Source: Chloroflexota bacterium
GTDB lineage: Bacteria; Chloroflexota; Dormibacteria; CF-121
Direction: 5' to 3'
Length of the DNA: 16,071 bases
Assembly (NCBI GenBank): GCA_005881235.1
Contig: VBEQ01000131.1
Location: 1 to 16,071 of the forward strand
The number at the start of each line of letters is the position of its first letter. Positions within the stretch are counted from its first letter, which is position 1. The notes beneath the pieces are model-generated. The model saw nothing but the letters and a program-made list of their open reading frames with translations. It made no database searches and was not told the DNA's origin. The position numbers and the translations under genes were made by a program. Positions 1-6,929 of this stretch are shown here, piece by piece.

Positions 1-682
1 CCTAGCCCGTGATGTCTGGGATGACCCTCAATTGGCCGGCCGGCTCGAACAAGACGCAGTGACCCTCCGGGAGCGCTTCAACCGGGATTACTGGCTCGAG
101 GCCCGCGGCCACTACGCGCTCGCACTCGACGGCGAAAAGCGGCCGGTCGATGCCATGAGCTCCAACGTCGGGCATCTGCTCTGGTCGGGAATTGTCCCCA
201 GTGACCGCGCGGCCTTGATGGCGACGCGCCTGATGTCGCCCGAGATGTTCACCGGGTGGGGCATCCGGACGATGTCGGCGAACGATGCCGGCTACAACCC
301 GATCGAGTATCACAATGGGACCGTCTGGCCGCACGACACCGCGTTCGCGGCCGAGGGCATGCGCCGCTACGGCCATCGGGAGCAGGCGTCGCACCTGGCG
401 CTGATGCTGATCCAGGCCGCGGCCGCGTTCGAATACCGGCTGCCCGAGGTCTTTGCCGGCTTTGCCCGCGAGGAAACCGGGGCGCCCGTCGAGTATCCCA
501 CCGCCTCGCGTCCGCAGGCCTGGGCGGCGGGCGCACCGCTGCTCGCGCTTCGCACCGCGCTGGGCCTGGATGTCGTCGACGGGACGTTGCGGATCGACCC
601 GCACCTGAGCCAGGGTTGGGGACGCGTTCGGCTCGACCACATCGCGGTAGGAGCGAGAGCAGCAGGGACCCTGCTCGGCTGA
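1..682 (+). CDS. Glycogen debranching enzyme-type glycoside hydrolase, C-terminal part (5' end outside window)
   Basis: The reading frame is open from the first complete codon at position 2 to a TGA at 680-682, so only about the last 226 residues are present. The segment HNGTVWPHDTAFAAEG and, further on, EYPTASRPQAWAAGAP match the conserved C-terminal (alpha/alpha)6-barrel of bacterial and archaeal amylo-alpha-1,6-glucosidase/debranching enzymes. Family members hydrolyse alpha-1,6 branch glucose in glycogen-like polymers in the cytoplasm. The related MGH1-like hydrolases share this fold, so the exact substrate is not certain. The next gene starts 61 bases downstream with its own promoter-like sequence and strong ribosome binding site, so this gene is probably a separate transcription unit. 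A perfect 7-bp palindrome (661-675) lies in its last codons but has no T-tract. Confidence 0.85.
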   Translation, partial: LARDVWDDPQLAGRLEQDAVTLRERFNRDYWLEARGHYALALDGEKRPVDAMSSNVGHLLWSGIVPSDRAALMATRLMSPEMFTGWGIRTMSANDAGYNPIEYHNGTVWPHDTAFAAEGMRRYGHREQASHLALMLIQAAAAFEYRLPEVFAGFAREETGAPVEYPTASRPQAWAAGAPLLALRTALGLDVVDGTLRIDPHLSQGWGRVRLDHIAVGARAAGTLLG

Positions 683-712
683 TTCGGATAGGCACAGATT
701 TCGGGCGCGTTT

Positions 713-737
713 TAGAATCTGCCAAGACCGAAGGAGG
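713..737 (+). promoter_or_regulatory. Probable -10 element and strong Shine-Dalgarno of the five-gene operon
   Basis: In the 61-base gap before the MFS gene, TAGAAT at 713-718 matches five of six bases of the -10 consensus. No good -35 is visible 16-18 bases upstream. AAGGAGG at 731-737 is a near-perfect Shine-Dalgarno six bases before the ATG at 744. It is the only strong ribosome binding site in the following 7.5 kb; the next four genes start inside their predecessors and would depend on translational coupling. The -10 call is tentative; the ribosome binding site is secure. Confidence 0.5.
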
Positions 738-743
738 GAGGAC

Positions 744-2330
744 ATGACCGACCGGCGCCGTTGGATCCTGGTTGCCGCCGTGCTCGGGTCCGGCATCGTG
801 TTCCTCGACTCCACGGTGGTCAACGTCGCCCTCCCACGGATCGGCAAGGACCTGCCGCGACTGTGGTTCGGCGTGCTGGAGGGCCAGTCCTACGTTTACA
901 ACGCCTACCTCCTGAGCCTCTGCGCGCTGCTGATCCTGGCCGGCGCGCTCAGCGACTACTTCGGCCGGCGGCGCATGTTCCTTTGGGGCCTGGTCGGCTT
1001 CGGCGTGACGTCGGTGCTCTGTGGGCTTGCCCCCAACATGGAACTCCTGGTTCTCTTTCGAGTTCTCCAGGGTGTCGCCGGGGCCATCCTGGTGCCCGGG
1101 TCGCTCGCGCTGCTCACCGCGAACTTCGAGGGCGAGGCGCAGGGCCGGGCCTTCGGGCTGTGGGCCGGGGCGTCGGGCGCGACCACTATCCTCGGTCCCT
1201 TCATCGGTGGCCTGCTGGTGGACACGATCTCCTGGCGCGCGGCGTTCCTGATCAACGTCCCGCTGATCATCGTCGCGCTCTGGGCGACCTACGTCCACGT
1301 GCCCGAAAGCCGTGACGAAACCGCCAGCCGGCACTTCGACTGGATCGGGTCGGCGATCGTGGCGCTGGCCGTCGGCGGGCTCGCCTTCGGCACCATCTAC
1401 GGCCAGCAACGCGATTGGCAGGATCCTTTGGGCTACGTTGCGCTCGCCGTCGGCGTACTCTGCACGATCGTCCTGCCCTTCTACATGGCGCGGGTTCCGC
1501 ACCCGTTGATTCCCCTGTCGCTCTTTCGTTCGCGCAACTTCACGGTGACGAACATCTCGACGCTCGTGATCTACGGCGCGCTCTACGTCACCTTTTATTA
1601 CCTGACGCTCTTCGTGCAGGGAACGATCGGCTACACAGCCGCGGCGGCCGGGCTGGCCGGCATTCCGGGTACGCTCTTTCTGGTCTTTCTCTCGGCCCGG
1701 TTCGGCGGGCTCGCCGGCCGGATTGGATCGCGCATCTTCATGGCCGTCGGCCCAGCAATGATGGCGGTCGGTGTCCTATGGTACGCGCGCATGCCGGCAA
1801 CCAGCACCGCCTGGCACCTCGAACCGCAGAACCCCACGACCTGGGCGCCGCCGCTGTCATATGTCATCGATCTCCTCCCGGCGGGGATCATCTTCGGCCT
1901 GGGGCTGTCCCTCCTTGTCGCGCCACTGACGACCGCGCTGATGCGGTCCGTGCCGGCCCATCGGGCAGGGCTCGGATCCGCCATCAACAACGCGATCTCA
2001 CGCGTCGGACCACAGCTCGCCGGCGCGCTGATCTTTGTCTTCATCACCGCCAGTTTCTACAGCTCTATCGCCGCGCGGCGGACCGATATCAACGTCAACG
2101 ATCCCGCCTTCCGCAAACTCGTGAGCCCCCTCAACCCCTCCGGCATCCCGATCATGGGCAGCCTGGTGCGCGATGCATCGACCACGGCCTTCCACCTGGC
2201 GATGATGGTGGGGGCTGCCCTCCTCATCCTCGGTGCCATCGTCAATGCGGTCGGTATCCAGGACCCAGCGAAGGCGCCGGCGCGTGAGGCCGCGCCGGGT
2301 CGGACGGAGCCCGCCAAGGAAGCACTCTGA
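744..2330 (+). CDS. DHA2-type MFS drug/metabolite exporter (EmrB/QacA family)
   Basis: A 528-residue, strongly hydrophobic protein of the size expected for 14-helix drug:H+ antiporters. Helix 1 carries LDSTVVNVALPRIG (motif D1 of the 14-TM family). The loop after helix 2 carries GALSDYFGRRR (motif A), and helix 5 carries GPFIGG in a motif C context typical of antiporters. It should sit in the cytoplasmic membrane and export a small organic compound using the proton gradient; the substrate cannot be read from sequence. A periplasmic-type loop rich in Pro/Trp lies around residues 350-372. The ATG at 744 is fixed by AAGGAGG six bases upstream. Its TGA shares one base with the ATG of the next gene (TGATG), so it heads a coupled operon. 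Export of a product or substrate of the two downstream flavoenzymes is a reasonable inference. Confidence 0.9.
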   Translation: MTDRRRWILVAAVLGSGIVFLDSTVVNVALPRIGKDLPRLWFGVLEGQSYVYNAYLLSLCALLILAGALSDYFGRRRMFLWGLVGFGVTSVLCGLAPNMELLVLFRVLQGVAGAILVPGSLALLTANFEGEAQGRAFGLWAGASGATTILGPFIGGLLVDTISWRAAFLINVPLIIVALWATYVHVPESRDETASRHFDWIGSAIVALAVGGLAFGTIYGQQRDWQDPLGYVALAVGVLCTIVLPFYMARVPHPLIPLSLFRSRNFTVTNISTLVIYGALYVTFYYLTLFVQGTIGYTAAAAGLAGIPGTLFLVFLSARFGGLAGRIGSRIFMAVGPAMMAVGVLWYARMPATSTAWHLEPQNPTTWAPPLSYVIDLLPAGIIFGLGLSLLVAPLTTALMRSVPAHRAGLGSAINNAISRVGPQLAGALIFVFITASFYSSIAARRTDINVNDPAFRKLVSPLNPSGIPIMGSLVRDASTTAFHLAMMVGAALLILGAIVNAVGIQDPAKAPAREAAPGRTEPAKEAL

Positions 2331-2752
2331 TGGCGGTCCGCGACGATGTCGTCAACGCGATCGCGGCCTTCTCGCTGTTCGCGGACCTATCCGGGCCACA
2401 ACTAGAAGAGGTCGCCCACCTTTTTGACGAGTCGTTCTTCGGCCAGGGCGAGCGAATCCTCCGCCAGGGCGTCAGCGGATCGGGCTTCTACATCATCCTC
2501 GAGGGTACCGCCGGGATCCGTGTCGACAACGTCGACCGCAGCACGCTGAAAGCCGGCGATTACTTCGGCGAGATCTCCTGTTTGCTCGGCGAGGTGCCGG
2601 TTGCCGACATCGTGGCGCAAACCCCGCTGCGCTGTCTCGTGCTGCCGGCCGCCCAGCTCGAGGGATTTCTGACGGCGCATCCACGAATCATGTACCGCCT
2701 GCTGCAGGGGGAGGCGCGCAAGCTCAAGAACACAACCAAGTGGCTGAGCTAG
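2330..2752 (+). CDS. Stand-alone cyclic-nucleotide-binding-like domain protein
   Basis: The 140 residues form one Crp-type cNMP-binding domain and nothing else: an N-terminal helix (LFADLSGPQLEEVA), the beta-roll (RILRQGVSGSGFYIILEG) and a phosphate-binding-cassette region from about residue 78 (DYFGEISCLLGE). There is no DNA-binding helix-turn-helix or other output domain. Glu81 of the FGE motif, which contacts the ribose in active domains, is kept. The Arg that normally binds the cyclic phosphate (in the pattern GEPRSAT) is replaced: the stretch reads GEVPVAD, with Pro90 at the Arg position and Asp93 at the Thr/Ser position. Ligand binding is therefore doubtful. The gene starts inside the MFS stop codon and overlaps the next gene by 13 bases. 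Fused cNMP-binding/thioredoxin-reductase-like proteins are known, and this could be a split form. A role as regulator or partner of the neighbouring flavoenzyme is an inference. Confidence 0.82.
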   Translation: MAVRDDVVNAIAAFSLFADLSGPQLEEVAHLFDESFFGQGERILRQGVSGSGFYIILEGTAGIRVDNVDRSTLKAGDYFGEISCLLGEVPVADIVAQTPLRCLVLPAAQLEGFLTAHPRIMYRLLQGEARKLKNTTKWLS

Positions 2753-4287
2753 GACAGAAACCCTTTCCTCCCGGCCGCTATCGATTGATCGTGGTAGGAA
2801 GCGGGCCCGGTGGGTTGCAGCTGAGCTACTCGTTGACTCGTCTGGGCATCGACCACGCCGTACTCTCCGACGACCCGGCGCCCGGCGGCATGTTCCGCCG
2901 CTGGCCGGTATTTCAGCGCATGCTCAGCTGGACCAAGCCCTTCGCCGGTGTCGAGCACCACGAGCGGGCGTACGAGCGCTACGACTGGAACAGTCTGCTG
3001 GCGGACGACCAGGTGAATCGTGCCGTGATGCCGGCACTGATGGACGGAACCTCCTACTTTCCCTCGCGGCCGGAGATGCAGAAAGGCCTGGAGACCTTCG
3101 CGCAACGGACCGGGATCCGCGTGCGCTTTGGCTGTCGCTGGGAATCGACAAAGGAAATTCCCTCCCCCGCTGTCGGGGGAGGGCAGGGTGGGGGCCGAGA
3201 TTTTGTCCTCGCCACGTCGGAGGGCGAGTACCGCGCGCCGGTCGTCGTCTTTGCCGTCGGGGTGGCGCACCCCTACCGGCCACCCATCCCCGGCCTCGAG
3301 TCGGTGCCCCACTACGGCGACTTCCGTCCCGTCGAGACCTACAAGGACCGCCGGGTCTTCATCGTGGGCAAGCAGAATTCCGGGTTCGAGATCGCGACCG
3401 GCCTGCTGCCCTGGGCCCGGCAGCTGGTGCTCGCCTCGCCGAGCCCGGCCAAGCTCTCCGTCATCACCCACACGCTGGTTGGCGTCCGCGCCCGCTATGT
3501 TCAGCCCTATGAGGATGCCGCGCTCGCCGGCGGCGTCGTCATTCTCGATACCACCATCGAGGAAGTCATCAGGGATGGCGCGGGCTACCGGGTTCGCACC
3601 CGGAATGCCGCCGGGCGCGAGCTCACGGTGCCGGTGGATGACGTGATCGCGGCGACGGGCTTCGTCACGCCGCTGCGCGACCTCCCCGCGCTGGGTGTCG
3701 CGACCTTCGGCCAGAGCCGACTCCCCGCCCAAACGCCCTACTGGGAAAGTGCCACCGTCCCGGGCATCTTCTTCGCGGGCACGATCACCCAGGGGGCGGC
3801 TGGGCTGAAGAAGCACGGTATTCCGAGCAACTCGGGTGCGGTCCAGGGCTATCGCTACAACGCGCGGGTGCTGGCCCGGCATCTCGCCGAAACGAAGTTC
3901 GGCGTCCCCGCCATGCGAGAGCGCATCGATGCCGCAGCCCTGGTCCCCTACCTGCTCGAGCAGGTCAGTCACGGCCCTGAGCTCTGGCATCAGCGCGGCT
4001 ACCTGGCCCGCGTCATCAATCTCGATCGCGAGACCGGGATCACGAACGAAGGCGTCCTCCCGCTGCAATCCTTCCTGGACTCGGGGCGTAGCGACGCGGT
4101 GGCGGTCAGCCTCGAATCGAACGGCCAGGGCAATCCGTACCCGGTCGTCTACGTCCGCAAGGAGGGCTCCATCGCGGAGCACGCCATGGCGCCGGATCCG
4201 CTACTCGATTTCAGCGGGGCCGAATATCGGGAGGAACTGCGTAGCCTGCTCGAGCCGGTGTTGAGCGGGGCCGCGTCACCCGCATGA
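2740..4287 (+). CDS. Two-Rossmann FAD/NAD(P)-dependent oxidoreductase (YpdA/flavin-monooxygenase-like)
   Basis: A 515-residue flavoprotein. The FAD-binding site is IVVGSGPGG (residues 17-25). A second nucleotide-binding Rossmann fold starts at VFIVGKQNSG (206-215), and IAATGF (near 305) is the usual late FAD contact. There is no CxxC redox pair, so it is not a classical thioredoxin reductase. It resembles single-component flavin monooxygenases and YpdA-like NAD(P)H oxidoreductases; the substrate is unknown. The region after about residue 385 is an extra C-terminal extension I do not recognise. The start is a GTG at 2740, inside the previous gene, leaving a 13-base overlap; its TGA overlaps the next ATG as ATGA. 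Oddly, residues 139-152 (Pro/Gly-rich, GGGQGGG) are encoded by a dispersed palindromic repeat, see 3155-3194. Function is assigned at family level only. Confidence 0.8.
   Translation: MAELGQKPFPPGRYRLIVVGSGPGGLQLSYSLTRLGIDHAVLSDDPAPGGMFRRWPVFQRMLSWTKPFAGVEHHERAYERYDWNSLLADDQVNRAVMPALMDGTSYFPSRPEMQKGLETFAQRTGIRVRFGCRWESTKEIPSPAVGGGQGGGRDFVLATSEGEYRAPVVVFAVGVAHPYRPPIPGLESVPHYGDFRPVETYKDRRVFIVGKQNSGFEIATGLLPWARQLVLASPSPAKLSVITHTLVGVRARYVQPYEDAALAGGVVILDTTIEEVIRDGAGYRVRTRNAAGRELTVPVDDVIAATGFVTPLRDLPALGVATFGQSRLPAQTPYWESATVPGIFFAGTITQGAAGLKKHGIPSNSGAVQGYRYNARVLARHLAETKFGVPAMRERIDAAALVPYLLEQVSHGPELWHQRGYLARVINLDRETGITNEGVLPLQSFLDSGRSDAVAVSLESNGQGNPYPVVYVRKEGSIAEHAMAPDPLLDFSGAEYREELRSLLEPVLSGAASPA
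3155..3194 (+). repeat. GC-rich palindromic repeat, copy 1 (inside the oxidoreductase gene)
   Basis: Stem CCCTCCCCCG (3160-3169) pairs perfectly with CGGGGGAGGG (3174-3183) around a 4-base loop. A tail follows so that GGGGGAGGGCAGGGTGGGGG (3175-3194) has four G-runs with loops of 1, 2 and 1 bases, a canonical G-quadruplex motif. Related copies lie at 8313-8347, 9621-9658 and 14395-14435, all in the same orientation. This copy adds 14 codons in frame without a stop. Confidence 0.85.
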
Positions 4288-6929
4288 CCCTACCAACCGG
4301 CACGGTCACATTCTTTTTCAGCGATATCGAGGGATCGACGCGGCTGATCCAGCAGCTCGGCGAGCGCTACCCGGACGTCCTTCTCGCCCATCACGCGATC
4401 CAGCGCGAGGCGCTCGCCGCCAACGGCGGCCACGAGCTTCGGACCGAGGGTGATTCCTTCTTCATCGTGTTCGGGAGCGCTCTGGAGGCGTGTGCCGGCG
4501 CGGCCGCCGTCCAGAAGCGCTTGCACGCGTACCAATGGCCTGACGGCGGCCCGGTCCGCGTCCGCATCGGGCTGCACACGGGCGAGGCAACGCTGGTCGG
4601 CAACGAATATCTCGGGCTGGATGTGCATCGCGCCGCACGGGTGGCGAGCGCCGGCCACGGTGGGCAGGTACTGGTATCGGAAACCACCCGGGTGCTGGTC
4701 GACAACGCCTTACCAGCGGGGTTGACGCTCAGAGACCTGGGCTTGCATCGCCTCAAGGACCTGGCCCGGCCGGAACGGCTCTTCCAGCTGACCGTCGAGG
4801 GTCTGCCTGCCGACTTTCCGCCACTGAAGACGCTGGAGGCGGCCCCCAACAACCTCCCGACGCAGTTGACGAGCTTCATCGGCCGCGACGACCAGGTCCG
4901 CGAGGCGACGCAGTTGCTCGCCCGCTCCCGGCTACTGACCCTCACCGGGCCGGGCGGCACCGGCAAGACACGCTTGAGCCTGGAAATCGCGGCCGGAGTC
5001 CTGGACGAGTTCGCGGACGGTGTCTACTTTGTTCCCCTAAGCGCGGTGCATGACCCCGAGCTGGTCGCGTCCGCGATCGCGCAGGCCCTCGCCATCTCCA
5101 CAACCGGCAGCCGCCGGCCGATCGACGCCCTCCTCGAGCATCTGCGGGAGAAGCACATCCTCCTGGTGCTCGACAACTTCGAGCAAGTGATCAAGGCCGC
5201 ACCGATCGCGACCCAGCTCCTCGGAGGAAGCGCCGGGCTCCGCGTGCTGGTCAGCAGCCGCACCGCACTTCGCGTATCTGGCGAGCAGGAGTTTCCCGTT
5301 CCTCCGCTCGCGCTCCCCGACCTCAAGGCCCTGCCATCGCTGGCCGCACTCTCGCAGTTCGAGGCCGTGCGGCTCTTCATCGAACGCGCGGTCGCGGTGA
5401 AGCCCGATTTCCAGGCGACGAATGAGAATGCACCGGCGATTGCAGGGATCTGCGAGCGCGTCGACGGCCTGCCGCTGGCGATCGAGCTCGCGGCCGCGCG
5501 CATCAAGCTTTTCTCGCCACCGGCACTCTTGGGCCGGCTGGAGAAGTCGCTCAATGCCCTCGGCGGCGGGACCCGCGACGCGCCGGCGCGACAGCAGACG
5601 CTCCGCGGCGCGATTCTGTGGAGCTACGACATGCTCGATGACGGTAGCCGCCGCCTCCTCGCCCGCTTCTCCGTGTTTGCCCGAGGTGGCAGCCTGGCGC
5701 AAGCGGATCCGGTCTGCGGACCGCCGGGCGATGTCGGCGGCGACACCGTCGACCGATTGGATCAACTCGCCGAGCAGAGCCTACTTCGGCGCCTACCGGA
5801 CTTCGACGAGCCGCGCTTTCTGATGCTGCAGACCATTCGCGACTTCGCCATCGAGCGCCTCGAGGAAAGCGGTGAATCCCACACGATTCGCGACCGCCAC
5901 GTCGAAGCCTTCATCGCCCTGGCACAGGCCGCGCAGCCTCACCTGTTCGGTCCTCAACGACGCGAGTGGCTCGACCGCCTCGAGATCGATCACGACAACG
6001 TGCGTGCGGCCCTCGATTGGAGCCTCGAGAGCAGCAACGCCCGCCAGGCGCTGCGGCTGGCCGGAGTCTTCTGGCGCTTCTGGCAGATGCGTGGGCACAT
6101 CCACGAAGGCCGGGCACGGCTGGCACGAGTACTAGCGATGCCCGATAGCCAGGACTTTCCCCAGGAACGGTTAGCAGCGCTCGAGGCGGCCGGCGGCCTC
6201 GCCTACTGGCAAGCCGACATGCAGACAGCCCAGGTCTTCTACGACGAGTGCCTGGAGCTCACGCGGCGCGTGGGTGACAAGCGAGCGATCGCGAACGCCA
6301 TCTATAACGACGCCTTCCCGATGATCATCAGTCGAACGTCCTACCCACGAGCGGAGCAGCTCCTCGAGGAAGCGCTCGCTCTGTTTCGCGAGCTGGCCGA
6401 TGAGAGCGGTGTCGCCCGGACACTATGGGGCCTCGGGAACGTTGCCTACTTCCAACACGATTACACGGCCGCGAAGCCCCGACTCGAGGAAGCGCAGGCC
6501 AGCTCCCGCCGGTCGGACGACCGCTTCACCCTCGCATGGTCGACCCATACCCTGGGCCTGGTCGCGATCAACAGCGAGGACGTGGCGGCAGCCGGAAAAT
6601 ATTTTCTGGCGGCCCTGCAGTTGTTCATTGAGGCGCAGGATGTGTCGGGGATTACGCTGCAGCTCGACAACCTCTCGGTCGCGGCCCGCAAGCAGGGCGA
6701 CCCGGTGCGGGCCACCCGTCTGGCCGCCGCGGCGGCCGCCCAGCAGGTCCGGACCGGCACTGGCCTTGGCGGGCTCTTGAGTACGCAGGAAGGACGAACC
6801 GGCCGCGAGGGCCTGAGCGAAGCAGATGCCGACCGGGCATGGGCCGAGGGCCAGTCGTTGACCCTCGAGCAGGCCGTTGCCTATGCCATCGATCCGTCGG
6901 CCTTTCCAATGGCGGCCGCCAGTGGCTGA
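4284..6929 (+). CDS. Class III nucleotide-cyclase domain - STAND (NB-ARC-like) ATPase - TPR protein
   Basis: An 881-residue cytoplasmic multidomain protein. Residues about 6-165 form a class III cyclase homology domain with both metal aspartates in FFSDIEGST (Asp14) and TEGDSFF (Asp57). Two residues depart from the catalytic consensus: Arg53 sits where a substrate-selecting Lys is usual, and His115 in GLDVHRAARV sits where the transition-state Asn is expected, although Arg119 is kept. Residues about 190-480 are a STAND ATPase with Walker A GPGGTGKT (222-229), Walker B LLVLDNFE (293-300) and GLPLAIELAAARI (395-407). From about 560 to the end is a TPR-like helical superhelix. Mycobacterial proteins such as Rv0386 share cyclase-ATPase order but end in a LuxR helix-turn-helix; none is visible here. 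The gene starts on the previous stop (ATGA) and overlaps the next start by 8 bases. It probably senses a signal through the TPRs; whether it makes cAMP is open. Confidence 0.88.
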   Translation: MTLPTGTVTFFFSDIEGSTRLIQQLGERYPDVLLAHHAIQREALAANGGHELRTEGDSFFIVFGSALEACAGAAAVQKRLHAYQWPDGGPVRVRIGLHTGEATLVGNEYLGLDVHRAARVASAGHGGQVLVSETTRVLVDNALPAGLTLRDLGLHRLKDLARPERLFQLTVEGLPADFPPLKTLEAAPNNLPTQLTSFIGRDDQVREATQLLARSRLLTLTGPGGTGKTRLSLEIAAGVLDEFADGVYFVPLSAVHDPELVASAIAQALAISTTGSRRPIDALLEHLREKHILLVLDNFEQVIKAAPIATQLLGGSAGLRVLVSSRTALRVSGEQEFPVPPLALPDLKALPSLAALSQFEAVRLFIERAVAVKPDFQATNENAPAIAGICERVDGLPLAIELAAARIKLFSPPALLGRLEKSLNALGGGTRDAPARQQTLRGAILWSYDMLDDGSRRLLARFSVFARGGSLAQADPVCGPPGDVGGDTVDRLDQLAEQSLLRRLPDFDEPRFLMLQTIRDFAIERLEESGESHTIRDRHVEAFIALAQAAQPHLFGPQRREWLDRLEIDHDNVRAALDWSLESSNARQALRLAGVFWRFWQMRGHIHEGRARLARVLAMPDSQDFPQERLAALEAAGGLAYWQADMQTAQVFYDECLELTRRVGDKRAIANAIYNDAFPMIISRTSYPRAEQLLEEALALFRELADESGVARTLWGLGNVAYFQHDYTAAKPRLEEAQASSRRSDDRFTLAWSTHTLGLVAINSEDVAAAGKYFLAALQLFIEAQDVSGITLQLDNLSVAARKQGDPVRATRLAAAAAAQQVRTGTGLGGLLSTQEGRTGREGLSEADADRAWAEGQSLTLEQAVAYAIDPSAFPMAAASG

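Noticed and set aside
661..675. Perfect palindrome AGCAGGGACCCTGCT at the end of the debranching-enzyme gene, considered as a terminator
   Set aside because: It lies inside the last codons, has only a one-base centre and is not followed by a T-tract; the TTTT at 710-713 is too far away.
4284..6929. Cyclase plus cNMP-binding protein as a Pycsar- or CBASS-type anti-phage system
   Set aside because: Pycsar effectors carry a toxic domain (membrane, TIR or other) on the binding domain, and none is present. Both proteins lack key residues, and the rest of the operon is metabolic and transport. No other defence gene is visible.
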